Source: Symbiodinium natans
Taxonomy: Eukaryota > Sar > Dinophyceae > Suessiales > Symbiodiniaceae
DNA: 30,332 nucleotides
NCBI GenBank assembly: GCA_905221605.1
Contig: CAJNDS010001173.1
Coordinates: 1-30,332, forward strand
Direction of reading: 5' to 3'
The notes beneath the pieces were generated by a model that saw only the letters and a program-made list of their open reading frames with translations, made no database searches and had not been told where the DNA came from. This document shows positions 1 through 8,602 of this stretch, one piece after another (within the stretch, counting starts at the first letter, position 1; each line of letters starts with the position of its first letter). A program made the position numbers and the translations under genes.

Positions 1-1235
1 GACGCCGTAGGCGCCGTAGCAGCTCAGACTCGCGCTCAAGAGAGCGAACGAGAGATCGTTCAAGGGGTCGGCGTGGGTCCAGGAGGAGCACCCCACCCCG
101 CCGCGAAACGGCGCCACCTCCCATGCCACCACCACCCGCTTTGCCTATGGCAAGCCCAGGGCATGTATGGCAACAGGTGCCGGTGATGCAGCAACCGGCC
201 TTGATCGGGCCAGGGGCCAATGTGCAAGAGACACCCTCCAGTTGGAGAGACAGTTGGAAGTCTCAGCCTCAATGGAAGAAACCCCACCGGCCGTGGAACA
301 AGTGGCAGAGTGAGAATTGGAAGAAAAGCAAGCATCAGGAACGGCCCGCCGAAAGTTATGATGTTAAGGAGGCCACACCTGAAGAGATCAAGGCGGCCGA
401 AGCCCGAAAGGCAGCTGCCGATAAGGCAAAACAAGAGGAGCTTTCCCTGGAGGATGAAGAAGCTGATGATGGGGAGTACCTCAAAGCCCTATGGGAGTCA
501 GCCAACACGGCAGCTTGGGCTGCCACGGATCGACCCCTCAGCGCACGGGAGTTGGTCGAGAAGGGACAGCTTGAGCCCTGGTGGAAGTACCCGTGGAGCA
601 AGATCGCGGCCCAATTTGCCGAGGCCTCGGAGTACAAGCCCCATATGTCCCACCTTTCGGTGCCTGATGCAGTTGCTGGCAGAATGGCCACGATTATGGG
701 GGCCTTCCGGCATTACGGACGTCCCTTGGAGGGCGATGGTGATCTTGCCCAAAAGGTTGGGCCGGAGATGTTCACTTTTGATGTCCCGGGCCAGAACGTT
801 TTGTTCGTGGGATGCAACATCAAGGGGCCGAGCTTTGTCCATGATCCCAACTATGCCAACCAGGCCACGATGTGTCATGGCACAAGTTTTGCCTCGGTGA
901 TTGGCGTGGCCCAATGTGGAGAAATCACTGTGGGGGACAATCGTGAAGACGGTTTCCCGGCTTATGGATTTTCTGCTCGGGGTGCCCTCGTGGGGTACTC
1001 GAAAGATTCCATGGTGGCTGCTGTGAAGAAGACAGCGAGCCGGGCTAAGTCCCTCGGAGGGGCTATGTTGGTGGTGGAAGCCGAGCTCCCGGGGCCCACT
1101 CCTCAGGTGGAAGGTGGGCCCGATTACCTCCACTCTGCATGCAGAGACGCGGGCTCGGTACGCTCGGGTGAGCATTTTCTGCTCTCGCCCAAGCATGTGG
1201 TGCTTCGCGGCATAGCAGTGGGGTGGCCTCGCTGA
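1..1235 (+). CDS. Partial Arg/Ser-rich protein with ADP-ribosyltransferase-like C-terminal domain
   Basis: The frame is open from the window's left edge, so the start is missing; the first in-frame ATG is at 123. The part before it is rich in Arg, Ser and Asp, like an RS domain. Counted from ATG 123, residues 1-75 are Pro/Trp/Lys-rich and about 80-115 are acidic and helical. Residues 215-370 look like a compact domain with an HGTS motif (His252), a GYSKDS segment near 291-296 and a final GEHFLLSPKHVV strand (Glu350). This H-(Y)-E order, with a conserved Glu before a final beta strand, is typical of the PARP/Tpt1-type ADP-ribosyltransferase fold; the match is by eye. The YR ORF starts 219 bp downstream on the same strand, so this may be an extra ORF of that element or an unrelated neighbour. 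Enzymatic activity is unproven. Confidence 0.5.
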   Translation, partial: RRRRRSSSDSRSRERTRDRSRGRRGSRRSTPPRRETAPPPMPPPPALPMASPGHVWQQVPVMQQPALIGPGANVQETPSSWRDSWKSQPQWKKPHRPWNKWQSENWKKSKHQERPAESYDVKEATPEEIKAAEARKAAADKAKQEELSLEDEEADDGEYLKALWESANTAAWAATDRPLSARELVEKGQLEPWWKYPWSKIAAQFAEASEYKPHMSHLSVPDAVAGRMATIMGAFRHYGRPLEGDGDLAQKVGPEMFTFDVPGQNVLFVGCNIKGPSFVHDPNYANQATMCHGTSFASVIGVAQCGEITVGDNREDGFPAYGFSARGALVGYSKDSMVAAVKKTASRAKSLGGAMLVVEAELPGPTPQVEGGPDYLHSACRDAGSVRSGEHFLLSPKHVVLRGIAVGWPR

Positions 1236-1454
1236 CAGGGTGAGCCGGACCCTTAGTATGAACAGCACAGGATGCAGCGATCAGGCAGATCGGAAACAAT
1301 TCAATTTGCACATGTGAGTGTTTGCACACGTGACTGTTGTGTCGCTGCATGTGCATCCAATGCCCCAGCAGGGAGAACTCACTTTGTTGTTTTGTGATGG
1401 ATCGGCTCAGTATTCATGTAGCACCTGGGGATTGACTGATGGGTATTCCTCGTC
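1236..1454 (+). other. Spacer between the ART-like ORF and the recombinase ORF
   Basis: This TG/CA-rich stretch has several in-frame stops, and no gene was seen. A GGTGAGC sequence at 1239-1244 resembles a 5' splice site just after the upstream stop codon. The YR-gag spacer of element 2 (27925-28099) has a similar TG-rich composition. Confidence 0.4.
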
Positions 1455-3176
1455 ATGTCCGGTCGAGACCCCAGCTCCAGCGAGGCTGAATTGTTCTTTC
1501 GTAACCAGATCCATGCACGATCAGCTTTGCCCAGCCAGCCTTGGGAACAGCCTAGCATGTTATGCATTTTTGACCCGATGAAGGCGATGTTCCCTCAAGG
1601 GTTGGGCGTGCCTTACCAGGGCAGGAGAACACAACCGATGACCGCCTTAACAGCTGGCACGCAGTCTTCGACAAGTATAGTAGATACAGCAACGTCGCAT
1701 TGCCAGGCCTGGACTCGTGCAGTTAAGGCCCGTCGGGGAGCGAGCTCGCGAGACCGTCAGCACGAAGCTTACCAGAAGGTTTTGCTCTTGCTCCAATCCT
1801 TTGCTAGTTTCTTTGACTTGTGCACTCTCATGGAGGATGATACAGAGACTGGTCAGGACTCATTGCAGGCGATTCTGGCTGGCAAATCCCCAGCCACAGT
1901 TTTGAAACATGTGGGGCCAATTCGTACTTTTTGTGAATGGCTGGTGAAGTCAGGGAACCTTCCTCCTTTTCCTGAAAAGGTCGTTTGGTCTTTTGTCAAC
2001 TGCGTCTTGAAGCTGCCCCGAACGGCTGCCACCACTTTGGATACATGTCTAAAGGCCATCAAATGGAGTTATCATGCCCTGGGATTACGGGTACGACTTG
2101 AAGTTTTTCAAAGCGCACGTGTCAACGGACTGGCGGCTAAAGCTCTGGCCAACAAGAGTCCTTGGGACCCGGCTCCCCCTCTGCAAGTACACGAGGTGTT
2201 ACAGCTGCATGCAATCGCTCAGGACGAGGGCATCTCCCTTATTGATAGATGTGGTGCAGTTCATTTTCTGGCCATGCTTTATGGCAGAGCTAGAGCTTCT
2301 GATATTCGCTGTATTCAACCTTTGATTATTGACAAGAGTGGCGCGGACTGGAGTCACGGTTTCATTGAACTAGGTACCCTCTACCATAAAACTTCACGGC
2401 TTGATGCCCAGCAACGCCGAATCCTTCCTTTGGTGATTCCGGGAATTGGTATTGCTAAAGTCCCGTTGGGACAACTACTGCTGGAGTTGAGAGATGAAGC
2501 TGGGTTGCCGAATGATGGGATTGATGTCCCTTTCCTGCCGGCCCCTCGGCCTGATGGTAGTTGGTCTTCGGACCCCCTGTCATCTAGTGAAGTGACTCGC
2601 TGGCTGCGTTTTCTACTCCCTCGTCCTGATTCAGAAAAGCCATTGTCTAGTCATTCTCTCAAGGCGACCACCCTCGTATGGTGCTCCAAATTCGGCATGC
2701 TGAGGGAGACTAAGCGCGTTCTTGGTCATCACGCTGACGCTGCCACAGGATCAGATGCGGTGTACGGTCGGGAGCTGCAGAGTGCTGCGTTGCGCGAGTA
2801 CATCATTATCCTGGAAGCGGTTGCGTCAGGAAAATTTTTTCCTGACCAAACTAGGAGCGGCCATTTTGCTCAAGGCTGGAACCGTCAAAAGATCATGGAG
2901 TCTGCGGCGGTTGCACCTGGAGATGATGAAACCAGTCAGGGGGACACGCCCGACGATCAGGACGCTGCTTTGGCTGTAGTTTCGGATGCTTCCGATTCGG
3001 AGGAGGATAATTCGGAGAGCCCCTCGTACTGGGCTCACCCTACAAGTCAGGTCTTGCACAGAACCACACTTGGGTCTGCTTTGTTTTTGTGCGGTAGAGC
3101 TTTTGGAGATCACTACCGCCGAGTCCCTATGGTCAGGGCACATGCTTACCCACAGTGTTCTAAATGTTTCTCTTAG
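1455..3176 (+). CDS. Tyrosine recombinase of YR retrotransposon 1
   Basis: This 573-residue protein should cut and rejoin DNA through a tyrosine intermediate to integrate the circular cDNA of the element. Catalytic candidates are Arg280 (in RASDI), Lys312 (HKTSR, beta-hairpin lysine), His400 and Lys403 (SHSLK, box II), His425 or His426 (LGHHA) and the nucleophile Tyr437 (AVYGRE). Box II has HxxK where most family members have HxxR. Residues 130-230 resemble the helical core-binding domain. A C-terminal tail (about 500-573) is acidic, then carries FLCGRAF and CSKC, which recur in the second recombinase (25708-27924) and may bind zinc. The chosen ATG is the first in this frame after several stops. 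The gag ORF follows after 145 bp. The recombinase assignment is firm; details of activity are inferred. Confidence 0.88.
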   Translation: MSGRDPSSSEAELFFRNQIHARSALPSQPWEQPSMLCIFDPMKAMFPQGLGVPYQGRRTQPMTALTAGTQSSTSIVDTATSHCQAWTRAVKARRGASSRDRQHEAYQKVLLLLQSFASFFDLCTLMEDDTETGQDSLQAILAGKSPATVLKHVGPIRTFCEWLVKSGNLPPFPEKVVWSFVNCVLKLPRTAATTLDTCLKAIKWSYHALGLRVRLEVFQSARVNGLAAKALANKSPWDPAPPLQVHEVLQLHAIAQDEGISLIDRCGAVHFLAMLYGRARASDIRCIQPLIIDKSGADWSHGFIELGTLYHKTSRLDAQQRRILPLVIPGIGIAKVPLGQLLLELRDEAGLPNDGIDVPFLPAPRPDGSWSSDPLSSSEVTRWLRFLLPRPDSEKPLSSHSLKATTLVWCSKFGMLRETKRVLGHHADAATGSDAVYGRELQSAALREYIIILEAVASGKFFPDQTRSGHFAQGWNRQKIMESAAVAPGDDETSQGDTPDDQDAALAVVSDASDSEEDNSESPSYWAHPTSQVLHRTTLGSALFLCGRAFGDHYRRVPMVRAHAYPQCSKCFS

Positions 3177-3321
3177 AGCCAATTTCCCCTAATGGAGAAG
3201 TGGTGAGTACGAGCATAGTTGGAAAACAGCAGGGTGAGTTTGCCGTCATGCTAGCTCGCAGACTCGGGTGTGATGTCTCTGTTTGTGAGTGTTTGTTTGG
3301 CTCGTACAGCTTGTAGCGGCC

Positions 3322-4611
3322 ATGACAAGTTCAGTGGACTCGGCCCCTTACTTCCTTCAGAGAGCAGAGGAAATTTTGTTAACCAAGCGGGTCGTTGATG
3401 CACTAACTGCCAAAGGGGTCAAAACCTTGGCTCAGCTGGCCTTTTGCGTGGGCCAGCCGGGGCAACTCCTGGCTCAATCGGATTTCGATACATGGAGCAC
3501 AGCAGTGCTGGCAGACCTTACGGTGGGCGAGAAGGCATCACTGAGACGGTTGATTCTTGAGGCCCAGACGATGTTGGTGGCCTCCCTTAAGGACATGGCA
3601 GAACCGTCCGAGGGTGTTGCACCTAAGAAGGTGGGACTCGCTGAGCGTAATGCACGCATGGACCAGTTGCGCACTCAGCTTTCGGGGATTTCCCTGACTG
3701 GCCAGTTGGAGCCTAGTCACGCCTTGTTGGACATGACCGTTCAGCAGTGGGAAAACCGATGCCTTAAGTATATTGGCCCGGAAAAATGCCACAGCCGCGA
3801 GGAGGAAGTTCAGAACGTGAAGCCGTTGACCACCAGCCTCTCCCTCGAAGGGGGAAAACTCAAAGTTACGGAGTCTTCTGGTATGGAAGATCGTGATATA
3901 GAGGGATCCCTCCAGGTGTTAAACGCCCTTAGAAGACGGGGAGTTGCATATGCATTCGCCAGGCTGATTAGTTGGGACAAGCACGAGGCCTACGTTTCCT
4001 CGCTTTTCAAGTACCTCACCAAACCAGCTCAACAAGGTTACCGTAAGGTTTCCTTGAGGCAGATTCTGCGAGCTGACAAGTTGGCGTTCGCAAAGATGTC
4101 CGAGGCAGGAGCAGAGGTTCGCGCAGATGCATCGGGGACTTTGCCTTTGGATGCCAGGATTTCTTCGGTGCTGCAGGATTATGATTTGATCGTTGCGCTC
4201 CTTCCTTTGGGGGATTTTGAAGGTGGAGGAAAGTCGCGATTGGGAAAAGGCAACCGTAGTCATCCGTACGAGCATGCTCCGAACAAAGGTAAGCCGGGCA
4301 AGGGGAAGTCCTTTTGGAGCCCCAGGGGCTCCGAGTCATGGTCCGGAAAGGGCAAACCCTCACTCAAGGGCAAGGAGAAGGCTGGCATAGGGAAAGGTTA
4401 CGGGGCTGGCAAGTCGGAATGGCTACCCGAGGGCCTACGTTACCAGGGAGCGTCCGCATGGAACAAGAAGGGCAACAAGGTCTGCTATGGTTTTAACCTC
4501 GGCGGATGCACGGACGCCAACTGTCAGAGGGGCGATCATGGTTGCATCATTTACAAGTGTGGTGGTGATCACCCGGTCACCAAGTGCCCACTGAAGCCTA
4601 AAAAGCTGTGA
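3322..4611 (+). CDS. Gag-like protein with CCCH and CCHC-type zinc fingers
   Basis: This 429-residue protein is the likely nucleic-acid-binding structural protein of element 1. ATG 3322 is chosen because the protein then aligns with the Gag of element 2: both have FLQRAE/FIQRAE near residue 10-16, an ALRRR segment, and LRADKLAFAKM/LRADRAAFTKM before a basic Gly/Lys-rich linker. A GTG at 3289 would extend the frame by 11 residues but is not needed. The C-terminus has Cys-x7-Cys-x4-Cys-x4-His followed by Cys-x4-Cys-x3-His-x4-Cys, a paired finger pattern familiar from Gag proteins of DIRS-type and other eukaryotic retroelements. The ORF ends in a single UGA, after which the same frame continues into pol. 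Confidence 0.8.
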   Translation: MTSSVDSAPYFLQRAEEILLTKRVVDALTAKGVKTLAQLAFCVGQPGQLLAQSDFDTWSTAVLADLTVGEKASLRRLILEAQTMLVASLKDMAEPSEGVAPKKVGLAERNARMDQLRTQLSGISLTGQLEPSHALLDMTVQQWENRCLKYIGPEKCHSREEEVQNVKPLTTSLSLEGGKLKVTESSGMEDRDIEGSLQVLNALRRRGVAYAFARLISWDKHEAYVSSLFKYLTKPAQQGYRKVSLRQILRADKLAFAKMSEAGAEVRADASGTLPLDARISSVLQDYDLIVALLPLGDFEGGGKSRLGKGNRSHPYEHAPNKGKPGKGKSFWSPRGSESWSGKGKPSLKGKEKAGIGKGYGAGKSEWLPEGLRYQGASAWNKKGNKVCYGFNLGGCTDANCQRGDHGCIIYKCGGDHPVTKCPLKPKKL

Positions 4612-4653
4612 CTAGGTGATCCTGGTCTCGATGAGACTTCGCTGGCTCAGGAT
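4609..4653 (+). promoter_or_regulatory. Candidate stop-codon readthrough signal between gag and pol (element 1)
   Basis: The gag stop is TGA followed directly by CTAG, a sequence known to promote readthrough in viruses and animal genes. A potential RNA stem follows: 4619-4624 (ATCCTG) can pair with 4648-4653 (CAGGAT), and inside it GTCTC (4625-4629) pairs with GAGAC (4633-4637) over a 3-nt loop. The stem starts 7 nt after the stop, close to the spacing seen in type III readthrough sites. The pol frame is open without interruption from 4612. Confidence 0.7.
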
Positions 4654-7600
4654 GTTGAGATGGTTCCCCAGGATGAATCCGTTAGTGGCGTCACCTCTGC
4701 TCTGAACCAGGAGGTCGGTATGGAGGCCTTACCTTCAGGTGCGGGATTGGAACCCGTATCTGCAGTTGGGGTTGCCGAAGGTTGTGCATGTGACATTCAA
4801 TGTTCTTTTTCGACGGCTTCAATACCTTCGGCCGCAACACTGCCAGTTTTCCAGACCGGCGAGGAGACATCTTCTCGGAGCGAGCAGTGTTCTTTGGCTA
4901 CAGAGCCGCAACAAGTTGTCTCGAATGAACAGCACGGGGGACCTACCCGTGCGATCCTTCAATGTTTTGCTGGGCAGGCCCGTGTGGCTGCAGCTTTACT
5001 CGCGCAGGGTTATTTTGCTTATGGAGTGGATCGTGTTAAACACAAGTCCGCTATGGCACCTGTTTTGCAAATGGACCTGTCCTCTCGGACAGCTTGTGAT
5101 TCTGTTCTTACTTGGTTGGACAAACGAAAAATTGCGGGGGTGCTGATTTGCATACCAAAGCTCACCTTGGACCCCATCTCTGCGGCATTTGTTTTCGCGG
5201 TTATCAATGGATGCCTCGACAGGGACTTGCCGTTAGTAGTAGAAGGCTCTTGCAAGTCCCCATTTTGGGATAATTTAAACCAACTTCCAGACGCTCAGCA
5301 AGCACCCCATTGGGTCGAAGTGGACTGGGGATGCTGGGTCCCTGCGAGTCAGCAGCGGAGTTTTGTGATGTCGAACCTTCCTGAAATTACCACGATTAGG
5401 CGCGAAGGGCGAGAACCGGCAGAGAAGTCGACAACACTGGATACCTCCTCAGGGGCCTACCCCCGTGGTTTTGCGACTGCTTTGGCTGAGGTCTTCGCGG
5501 CTGGCGTTACAGCGAGAGAACTTTTGTGCCAAAACCCTTCTTTGGCCAATAAGGCCATTCGAGTGTCGGCCATGCATCAACCTCGGGGGCACTTGAATGA
5601 GGTCATGCCGGAATGGAAGGTGGTCGTCTATGTGCTGCTGCCTAGATCAGTGATTGAGGATCCTTTCTCAGGACGCAAGCGTCTCAAGCAGGAATGGCGG
5701 ATTCCGGATGGCATCCGTGTGTTGCCGGGGATGGCCGCCCTGCCGGTGGATTCCCAGCTTCTGTCGCGGACTCAGGCAGGGGGGAACTTGAGCCCGCAAC
5801 TTCAGCAGGAAATGCAGCAACTGGACGGTGCCTCAGTGTTGAGGGTGGGGATTCCTTGGGATCCGATTGAATTTATTGGCAAGGCAGCAAAGCTAGGACA
5901 CCCTTATCATCAGCTGTCTAAATGCAACAAACCACTGGAGAAGTTGATAGAGCAACTTGTACATCGTCCAGGTTCGGTGAGATCCCAGAGAAAGTTTTAC
6001 CTTGAGAAATGGGCTAGAAGAGCCAAAGAACTGGAGCCAGAGGAGGCAAAGCTGAAGGCTGGTATGTCCACCCATCGAGGAGCGATCCTCGGACCGAAAC
6101 GTATTCTCCTCTTCCAAGAAATGCTTCAAGACATTCAATATGATGATATGGGTGTGGTGCAGGAGCTCATTCAGGGAGCCACCCTCACAGGCCCTATCCC
6201 AGTGACAGGAGTGTTGGATGCGAAACTGAAGCCAGCTAGGATGGACATTGAACAACTTGTGGACATGTCCGACCAGGTGTGTGGACAGATTTTCGACAGG
6301 ACAATATCCAGTGGTGACAGAAACATGGACACGTTGTTGTGGGAGAAAACGTTAGAGGAGGTTGAGAAGGGTCACCTCGCTGGACCTTTCGATGTTAGCC
6401 ATCTCCCCAAAGGCTGTTTGGTGAGTTCCCGTTTCCCTCTGATGCAGGGAGGTAAACTCAGACCTATTGACAACTACTCTTCCAGTCTCATTAACGACAC
6501 GGTTACCGTCTCCGAGAAACCTGTTACACATTCAATTGACGAGATCGCACTCCTAATTACCAAGCTATCGAAGGCAGCTAGGAAAAAGGGACTGTTGGAA
6601 CTCTTCGGGAAGACGGCTGACCTGAAAAGCGCATATCGACAGTTGGCCATTTCAGATGAGAGTTTAAGATTTTCGTACTTAGCAGTGTACGACCCGATCG
6701 AGGGGAAGCCCAAATTATTCCAGCAACTGGCGGTACCTTTTGGATCCACGAAAGCAGTATACTTCTTCTTGAGGGTTGCAAGGGCTCTTTGGACGATCCT
6801 GGTGGAAGGAGCCAGAATCCCTACGACGAATTACTTTGACGACTTTGTTCTCCTCGCATTGAGCGGTGACAGGAGTTCATGTGGGCATACCTTTGATGAG
6901 GTCATGAAACTGTTGGGTTGGAAGTTGTCAACAGACAAGACTACGGAGTGGAGCATAGGTTTCGAAGCTTTGGGCGTTTTGTTTGAGCTGGACCAAGCAG
7001 GGACAGGGGTCCTGAAAGTTAAGAACACCGAACGAAGGCGTCGAGAGTTGGTCACAGCCATCAGAGGTCACCTGGAGAATGGTTTGATGGGTCAGAAGGA
7101 GGCCCTGCAACTGAGGGGCCGATTACAGTTCGCACAGGCTCAATTCTTCGGAAGGTTAGGCAGGAGGTGTCTGGTTGAGATCACGAGACATGCCTATGGT
7201 GGGAGGCGGAAAATTCCGGGATACACTAAAGACCTTTTGGAAGAGTTCTGCAAGTTCTTAGACGCTGCGCAGCCCAGGCTAGTGGGACAGGTGTCGTGCA
7301 GATCGTTTATGATACTCACCGATGCAGCCTTCGAAACCGAGACAAGGTCTGGTGGATTAGGTGGTGTGCTCCTTACGGGGAGTGGGACAGCGCTGTCATT
7401 CTTCAGTGTTCCAATCTCGGAAATCCAGACTCAAGTGTTATCTGCGGAGGACGAACAAACCATTATCTATGAGCTGGAAATGCTTGGGGTTTTGGTTGGT
7501 TTGAAGTTGCTAACAGGCCAGACTGCAGCCTTTGCTGAATCGTATTCCCAGCATGGAGCGACTGCTGGAACTGGGGTAATCATCTACCTCGACAATGATG

Positions 7601-7857
7601 CGGCCCGTCACGCCTACATCTCAGGATCTGCTAAGAAAGGAGTTGCTGGAATGTTGGTGGATGAAGCAAACTTCCTGGAATATGTTCACGGATTTCTACC
7701 GTGGTATGCAAGAGTTGCCTCCCCAGCAAATCTTGCAGATCAACCTTCGAGGTTCCAACTTGATTTGGTTAGGAAGTTAGGATTCAAGGACGAATCGCAT
7801 GAAGCGAGGAGGATCGTTTCGGCGATTGTGAAGAGGGCCTCGAAACTGAAGGTTTGA
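4612..7857 (+). CDS. pol: Pol: decayed methyltransferase-like domain, reverse transcriptase, RNase H
   Basis: The frame is in phase with gag across one UGA; the first ATG inside it is 4660, giving 1065 residues. Numbered from that ATG, residues 97-275 resemble the C5-methyltransferase-like domain of element 2: CFAG at 102-105 matches motif I, and SSGAYPRGFATALA parallels the end of that domain. The catalytic PPC has become IPK (165-167) and ENP has become EGS (195-197), so methyl transfer is unlikely. The reverse transcriptase spans about 575-780, with TADLKSAYR (Asp654) and YFDDF (Asp727, Asp728). RNase H spans about 885-1030, with LTDAAFE (Asp888), YELEML (Glu938), YLDND (Asp978) and ANLADQPSR (Asp1027), which resembles the DIRS-group RNase H. 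The product should copy element RNA into cDNA. Confidence 0.88.
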   Translation, partial: LGDPGLDETSLAQDVEMVPQDESVSGVTSALNQEVGMEALPSGAGLEPVSAVGVAEGCACDIQCSFSTASIPSAATLPVFQTGEETSSRSEQCSLATEPQQVVSNEQHGGPTRAILQCFAGQARVAAALLAQGYFAYGVDRVKHKSAMAPVLQMDLSSRTACDSVLTWLDKRKIAGVLICIPKLTLDPISAAFVFAVINGCLDRDLPLVVEGSCKSPFWDNLNQLPDAQQAPHWVEVDWGCWVPASQQRSFVMSNLPEITTIRREGREPAEKSTTLDTSSGAYPRGFATALAEVFAAGVTARELLCQNPSLANKAIRVSAMHQPRGHLNEVMPEWKVVVYVLLPRSVIEDPFSGRKRLKQEWRIPDGIRVLPGMAALPVDSQLLSRTQAGGNLSPQLQQEMQQLDGASVLRVGIPWDPIEFIGKAAKLGHPYHQLSKCNKPLEKLIEQLVHRPGSVRSQRKFYLEKWARRAKELEPEEAKLKAGMSTHRGAILGPKRILLFQEMLQDIQYDDMGVVQELIQGATLTGPIPVTGVLDAKLKPARMDIEQLVDMSDQVCGQIFDRTISSGDRNMDTLLWEKTLEEVEKGHLAGPFDVSHLPKGCLVSSRFPLMQGGKLRPIDNYSSSLINDTVTVSEKPVTHSIDEIALLITKLSKAARKKGLLELFGKTADLKSAYRQLAISDESLRFSYLAVYDPIEGKPKLFQQLAVPFGSTKAVYFFLRVARALWTILVEGARIPTTNYFDDFVLLALSGDRSSCGHTFDEVMKLLGWKLSTDKTTEWSIGFEALGVLFELDQAGTGVLKVKNTERRRRELVTAIRGHLENGLMGQKEALQLRGRLQFAQAQFFGRLGRRCLVEITRHAYGGRRKIPGYTKDLLEEFCKFLDAAQPRLVGQVSCRSFMILTDAAFETETRSGGLGGVLLTGSGTALSFFSVPISEIQTQVLSAEDEQTIIYELEMLGVLVGLKLLTGQTAAFAESYSQHGATAGTGVIIYLDNDAARHAYISGSAKKGVAGMLVDEANFLEYVHGFLPWYARVASPANLADQPSRFQLDLVRKLGFKDESHEARRIVSAIVKRASKLKV

Positions 7858-7875
7858 CACACGGCTCAGGTGAAT

Positions 7876-8113
7876 GGGGAAAGGAGCCCTGTGTCTCACA
7901 GGACATTTCGAGACTCAACAACAGTCTTGGGTCTTACAGGAGGGATCGAGATCCAACTAGCCGTGCTCGGTACTGTTTCCCCACAACGTGAAAAGATTCG
8001 AACGAGAGCAAGTGATGTGAGCAGAATGCATGTTGCTTGATGAAGATTGTGTCATGCTTGAAGTGCTCAAACACGACATGACATTTCATAACAAGCACGG
8101 TTTTGAACAATAA
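7876..8113 (+). repeat. Direct repeat B1 of YR retrotransposon 1 (238 bp)
   Basis: Base-by-base reading shows this segment is identical to 8944-9181. It starts 18 bp after the pol stop with GGGGAAAGGAGCCC and ends in TTTTGAACAATAA. The flanks diverge at once on both sides. It is interpreted as the inner copy of a split direct repeat. Confidence 0.9.
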
Positions 8114-8144
8114 GTATCGTTCTTCGAATGCCTGGAGAAGATAG

Positions 8145-8232
8145 AGCTTTATTGTTCAAAGGAAACAACATCAAAATGTTGTGGTGAACAAAACATTTGA
8201 TTGTTGTTTCAGTGCTTGCCTTTTTTCACAAC
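8145..8232 (+). promoter_or_regulatory. Conserved 5' motif pair with hairpin (element 1, A2 copy)
   Basis: AGCTTTATT (8145-8153) and TTTTTTCACAAC (8221-8232) lie 82 nt apart, measured from the first A to the CACAAC. The equivalent pair in element 2 lies 83 nt apart. A hairpin with a 4-nt loop sits between them in both. The role may be promoter, RNA end or priming signal; it cannot be decided from sequence. Confidence 0.5.
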
Positions 8233-8602
8233 TTATTTCTAATGCTTGATCAGTTTTATGCTTGTTCATGCAGGATTTGTATTTACTTATACACCCGTCG
8301 CAGCGGGACCTCTCAAAGGGCAGGATGCCCGGAAAGTGCTCTTAGAAGCTGATAGATTGTTTTCGAAAAACCCACCCTCGCCACCCTTGGAGACTAACGT
8401 AAACGTTCTTGCAACCATGTCAGGAGAGGACTCATGTGCACACGAATATCCGGTAAGGGATCAGGCGGCTCAATGAGCGTGTACAATCAGGAACCCTTGT
8501 TAGTGCGGGCCTTACTTCATGTGGTGACAGTTCCGCTTGTTTGCTCGACCATGCAGGCTCGAGTCTCGTTCTTTTCATCGCTGTACTTTTCTCAGCATTT
8601 TC

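Noticed and set aside
2858-2875. GGCCATTTTGCTCAAGG resembles the dinoflagellate spliced leader (GCCATTTTGGCTCAAG) with one G missing.
   Set aside because: It lies within the recombinase frame at a position aligned with the second recombinase, is missing a base, and has no leader context before it.
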